This document shows positions 32,383-35,268 of a stretch of 35,268 bases of DNA, piece after piece. Source of the DNA: Clostridia bacterium. Lineage in GTDB: Bacteria; Bacillota; Clostridia; Oscillospirales; Acutalibacteraceae. The notes below the pieces were generated by a model. That model ran no database searches and was not told the origin of the DNA. It was given only the letters and a program-made list of their open reading frames with translations. Within the stretch, counting starts at the first letter, position 1. Each line of letters starts with the position of its first letter. Both the position numbers and the translations under genes were made by a program. The DNA is taken from positions 1 to 35,268 of the forward strand of contig JAFSYM010000112.1 of assembly GCA_017450005.1 (NCBI GenBank), in the 5' to 3' direction.

Positions 32383-32438
32383 TGGGTGCATCACGGAAAG
32401 CGAGTGCAGCGGCATCGGGCAGCAACGGCAAAATTCCT

Positions 32439-32467
32439 TTGCTATTCTCTGCGCGCTGTGTTATACT
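32439..32467 (+). promoter_or_regulatory. Sigma-A promoter of the SF2 helicase gene
   Basis: TTGCTA (32439-32444), a 17-base spacer and TATACT (32462-32467), with a TG before it, form an extended promoter. The expected start point is about 32474, so the ATG at 32476 would be almost leaderless; this supports the ATG at 32497. Confidence 0.7.
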
Positions 32468-32496
32468 GGTAAAAAATGCAAAGGACGGGATCGATC

Positions 32497-35013
32497 ATGC
32501 AGACCTTTCAGAAAGTCCGCTTCGCCTGGACATTCCGCACCTATCAGCAGGCCGTGCTCGACAAGGCCAACACGCACCTGCGCGACGGCCACATCCATAT
32601 CGTTGCGGCGCCCGGCAGCGGCAAAACGATTCTCGGGCTGGAGCTGGTACGCCGCCTCGGCAAGCCTGCGCTCATCCTCGCGCCGTCCGTCACAATCCGC
32701 CGCCAGTGGGGCGAGCGTTTCGCGGAGTGCTTTATGCCCAAAGGCGCGGAAGAAGCAGACTTCGTGTCTGAGGATTTACATACGCCGCAGCTTCTGACCT
32801 GCGTGACGTATCAGGCGCTGCACGCCGCCATGACAAAAACAGCGTACAAATCGCAGGACGATCCCGAATCGGCCGAAGCAGCTGATGCGCAGGACTTCAC
32901 GGGCTTCGATCTGATGCAGGTGATGCGGCAGAGCGGCATCTCCACAATCTGTCTGGACGAGGCGCACCATCTGCGGCGCGAATGGCAGAAGGCACTCGAG
33001 CAATTTCTCAAGCAGCTCGGCCAGAGTGTAAAGGTGATCGCGCTGACCGCGACGCCGCCCTACGACAGCACGCCCGCCGAGTGGGACAACTATGTGCGCG
33101 TGTGCGGCGAAGTGGACGAGGAAATTTTCGTGCCGCAGCTTGTCGCGCAAAAGACGCTCTGCCCGCATCAGGACTACGTTTACTTCAATATGCCAACCGA
33201 AGACGAGTCGCAGATTCTTGCCGCGCACCGTGCAAACGCCATGGCCGCCGCAAGGGAAATCGCCGCAAGCGGTCTGCTGCGGCAGGCGCGCGACGCCTGG
33301 CAGAATGCGCCGCGTGATCTGCCGGGCGCGTATGCACTTTCCATCGCGGCCGAGCAGGAAAGCGTCTCACTGACGCTGCTGCAGGACGCGGTCAGCTGCG
33401 TCCTCGATAACAAAGACGTATTCTCTGAAGAAATCACCGAACCGCTCACACAGATTCTTGCGCGGCACGCCGTGCTGGAAAAGGGAAAAGTCTGCCTGCG
33501 TTCAACGGACAAGATCGACAAAATGCTGCTCGCTTCCGCCGGCAAGCTCGAAAGCATCCGCGCAATCATGGCGAGCGAATCGACCGTGCTGGGCGAGGAG
33601 ATGCGCACGCTGATTCTGACCGACTATATCCGCAAGGAGCAGCTCAGCCTGATCGGCTCGGATTCGCCGCTGACCGTGATGGGCGCCGTGCCGATCTTTG
33701 AGGCCGTGCGGCGCACGATCGGACAGCATGTGCCGATCGCGCTGCTCTCGGGCACACTGGTGATCCTGCCGCAGGACGTGCTGCCGGCCGCCGAACAGTG
33801 CGCCGCCGAAAAGGGAATCGCCTGCACCGCCTCTCCCCTGCCGGACGTGCCGTACTGCACGGTGCAGTTCGCCGGCTCCAACAAGAATAAAGTTTCCGTA
33901 CTCACACAGCTTTTCGAGCAGGGCGTGCTGCGCGTGATGATCGGCACCGCGTCGCTGCTGGGCGAGGGCTGGGACGCGCCGTGCATCAACACGCTGATCC
34001 TTGCAAGCTACGTCGGCAGCTTCATGCTGACCAATCAGATGCGCGGACGTGCCATCCGCATCGACAAGAAAAAGCCCGACAAGGCGTCCAACATTTGGCA
34101 CCTCGTCACCGTGCAGCCGCAGGACAGCTCGGACGGCAACGCAGGTGCGGACTTCGACATGATGGAACGCCGCTTTTCGAGCTTCCTCGCGCCGAGTTAC
34201 ACCGAACCGTGGATTGAAAGCGGTACAGACAGACTGTCTCTGCCGCAGCCGCCGTACGACGAAAACGCGATCCGTACTGTCAACGCCCAAATGCTCGAAC
34301 GCGCACAGCAGCGCGGCGGTATGGTTGCGCTCTGGCAGCAAGCGCTCGGCGACGATCCCGCGCCGCAGGTGCTCGATGTGTGCGAGATACCGGTAAAAGC
34401 CTTTTCCGACAAGCCCGCCAAAAAGGCTCTGACCCGCGGAATCATCTGGGCGGTGGTATGTGTGCTTCTCCTGCTGCTGCCGAAAGCGTTCAAGATTCTG
34501 GCCGCTGCCGCGTTGATTCCCGCGCTCGTCTTCTTCGGCAAATGGAACAAATTGCGCAGGAGCGACAACTACTTCTGCGGCGTGGGCGAGGCAATACTCG
34601 CCGCACTGCGCGCGCAGAAAGCCATGCAGGGCAGCGGTACCGTCTTTGTCCGCGCCATGCCGGAACGCGACAGCGTCTACGCCGCGCTCGAAAAAGCCGG
34701 ACAGCACGATAAGATGGTCTTTTCCCGGGCAATGGGCACACTCTTTTCGGCAATCGACGATCCGCGCTATCTCTTCATGCCGCAGGGACGCGACTATAAG
34801 AGCGCATACGCGGTGCCGCAGGCGTTTGAGAAAAAGAAAGAGGACGCGCAGGCGTTCGCCAAGGCTATGGAACCGTTCTTCGGCAAGACCGAATGCGTGT
34901 ATACACGCGGCGCAAAAGAGCAGCAGACATTGCGCCGCTGCCGCAAAGACAGCGCGCTGAACCGCGCAAACTGCAAGGCGCAGTACAAAAAGATCGTTGT
35001 CCGCTCGAAGTAA
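32497..35013 (+). CDS. SF2 helicase with two membrane helices
   Basis: The 838-residue protein has helicase motifs in order: Walker A A38-P-G-S-G-K-T44, DEAH box D154-E-A-H-H, motif III L183-T-A-T-P-P and motif VI Q514-M-R-G-R-A-I-R. This is a type II superfamily 2 motor as in restriction and repair helicases. Unusually, residues about 648-690 are hydrophobic and form two membrane helices, and about 145 further residues follow that I do not recognise. DNA or RNA is the probable substrate, with the motor at the inner face of the membrane. The start is ATG 32497, with AAAGGA 11 bases upstream. It stands alone, with its own promoter, at the right end of the window. Defence, competence or nucleoid roles are all possible. 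Confidence 0.85.
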   Translation: MQTFQKVRFAWTFRTYQQAVLDKANTHLRDGHIHIVAAPGSGKTILGLELVRRLGKPALILAPSVTIRRQWGERFAECFMPKGAEEADFVSEDLHTPQLLTCVTYQALHAAMTKTAYKSQDDPESAEAADAQDFTGFDLMQVMRQSGISTICLDEAHHLRREWQKALEQFLKQLGQSVKVIALTATPPYDSTPAEWDNYVRVCGEVDEEIFVPQLVAQKTLCPHQDYVYFNMPTEDESQILAAHRANAMAAAREIAASGLLRQARDAWQNAPRDLPGAYALSIAAEQESVSLTLLQDAVSCVLDNKDVFSEEITEPLTQILARHAVLEKGKVCLRSTDKIDKMLLASAGKLESIRAIMASESTVLGEEMRTLILTDYIRKEQLSLIGSDSPLTVMGAVPIFEAVRRTIGQHVPIALLSGTLVILPQDVLPAAEQCAAEKGIACTASPLPDVPYCTVQFAGSNKNKVSVLTQLFEQGVLRVMIGTASLLGEGWDAPCINTLILASYVGSFMLTNQMRGRAIRIDKKKPDKASNIWHLVTVQPQDSSDGNAGADFDMMERRFSSFLAPSYTEPWIESGTDRLSLPQPPYDENAIRTVNAQMLERAQQRGGMVALWQQALGDDPAPQVLDVCEIPVKAFSDKPAKKALTRGIIWAVVCVLLLLLPKAFKILAAAALIPALVFFGKWNKLRRSDNYFCGVGEAILAALRAQKAMQGSGTVFVRAMPERDSVYAALEKAGQHDKMVFSRAMGTLFSAIDDPRYLFMPQGRDYKSAYAVPQAFEKKKEDAQAFAKAMEPFFGKTECVYTRGAKEQQTLRRCRKDSALNRANCKAQYKKIVVRSK

Positions 35014-35065
35014 GAAAAGCGGGTTGCGGATAGCTGACGGCAGATAGCAAAAAAGGCCCTCTTCA

Positions 35066-35137
35066 CGGAATTTTGTGGGACAAGAAAACGTCCCCTTGTT
35101 TGTCATTGCGAGTGCCTTTATGGCGCGCGGCAAAAAT
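35066..35137. repeat. Partial MITE-like copy
   Basis: TTCACGGAATTTTGTG and then TGTCATTGCGAG in the same order as the left half of the dispersed family. The right half is missing or diverged. It lies just after the helicase gene. Confidence 0.6.
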
Positions 35138-35201
35138 CGTTTTACTGAAAACTCAAAACGCTTTTGCCGTCATGAACATTGACCGAAATAGGCCAAGCAA
35201 A

Positions 35202-35250
35202 GGCTCCCTTGTGTAAAGGGAGCTGTCATGCGATAGCATGACTGAGGGAT
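35202..35250. repeat. Dispersed palindromic repeat with two hairpins
   Basis: GGCTCCCTT (35202-35210) and AAAGGGAGCT pair; next GTCATGC-GATA-GCATGAC (35225-35242) is a perfect hairpin, then CTGAGGGATTG. I recall this arrangement as a widely spread repeat in Clostridia. It may be the start of a larger element beyond the window. Confidence 0.6.
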
Positions 35251-35268
35251 TGTTGCTGCTTTTTGATA

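Noticed and set aside
33502-35133. 543-residue antisense frame over the helicase gene
   Set aside because: No start site or domain; the sense strand holds complete helicase motifs.

Overview
The window looks like chromosome from a spore-forming, GC-moderate to GC-rich member of the Clostridia, most likely an Oscillospiraceae/Ruminococcaceae-type gut or rumen anaerobe. The evidence is the yabP-yabQ-divIC-yabR sporulation and division cluster, a cohesin/dockerin protein, DUF6273-type and InlB-repeat surface proteins, an intracellular permuted GH3 next to a GH16, and palindromic dispersed repeats of the kind common in these genomes. The species cannot be told from the sequence. I saw no rRNA, tRNA or CRISPR array.

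Left edge (1-2450): the end of an integrated mobilizable element, with a ParB-like protein cut by the window edge, a MobV-type relaxase, and about 550 non-coding bases full of hairpins that fit an origin of transfer. Then (2571-9075) comes a strikingly A+T-rich stretch. It holds a large secreted DUF6273-type protein on the minus strand whose middle is A+T-rich but whose two ends are not, a roughly 225-bp nested inverted repeat, and a two-gene operon for membrane proteins, one carrying three pre-peptidase-C-like (PPC) domains.

Middle (9215-21281): a secreted HExxH metalloprotease with InlB-type repeats; a translationally coupled YhfC-type intramembrane protease and exported alpha/beta hydrolase; a GT4 glycosyltransferase; about 700 bp of stacked repeats; yebC; a Dabb protein; a small protein behind a near-perfect sigma-A promoter with a LexA-type box; and a GH3-GH16 beta-glucan operon. 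In the GH pair, the GH16 is membrane-anchored or exported and the GH3 lacks a signal, suggesting outside cutting followed by inside trimming.

Housekeeping block on the minus strand (21296-24790): ylmC-yabP-yabQ-divIC-yabR, then a fumarase alpha subunit without its beta partner, then hpf.

Right part (25179-35268): an ECF-like sigma factor with a membrane partner; a small XRE regulator divergent from a 1340-residue LRR-cohesin-dockerin protein, with overlapping promoters and repeated operator-like sites; a secreted protein of unknown function; and an SF2 helicase with two membrane helices in its C-terminal part. Palindromic dispersed repeats (a MITE-like family with CACGGAAAG ends, and a GTAGGGG family) fill most of the gaps between genes from 12 kb onward. 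The strongest leads are the membrane-tethered SF2 helicase, the LRR-cohesin-dockerin protein with its divergent regulator, the LexA-controlled small protein, and the A+T-rich island.
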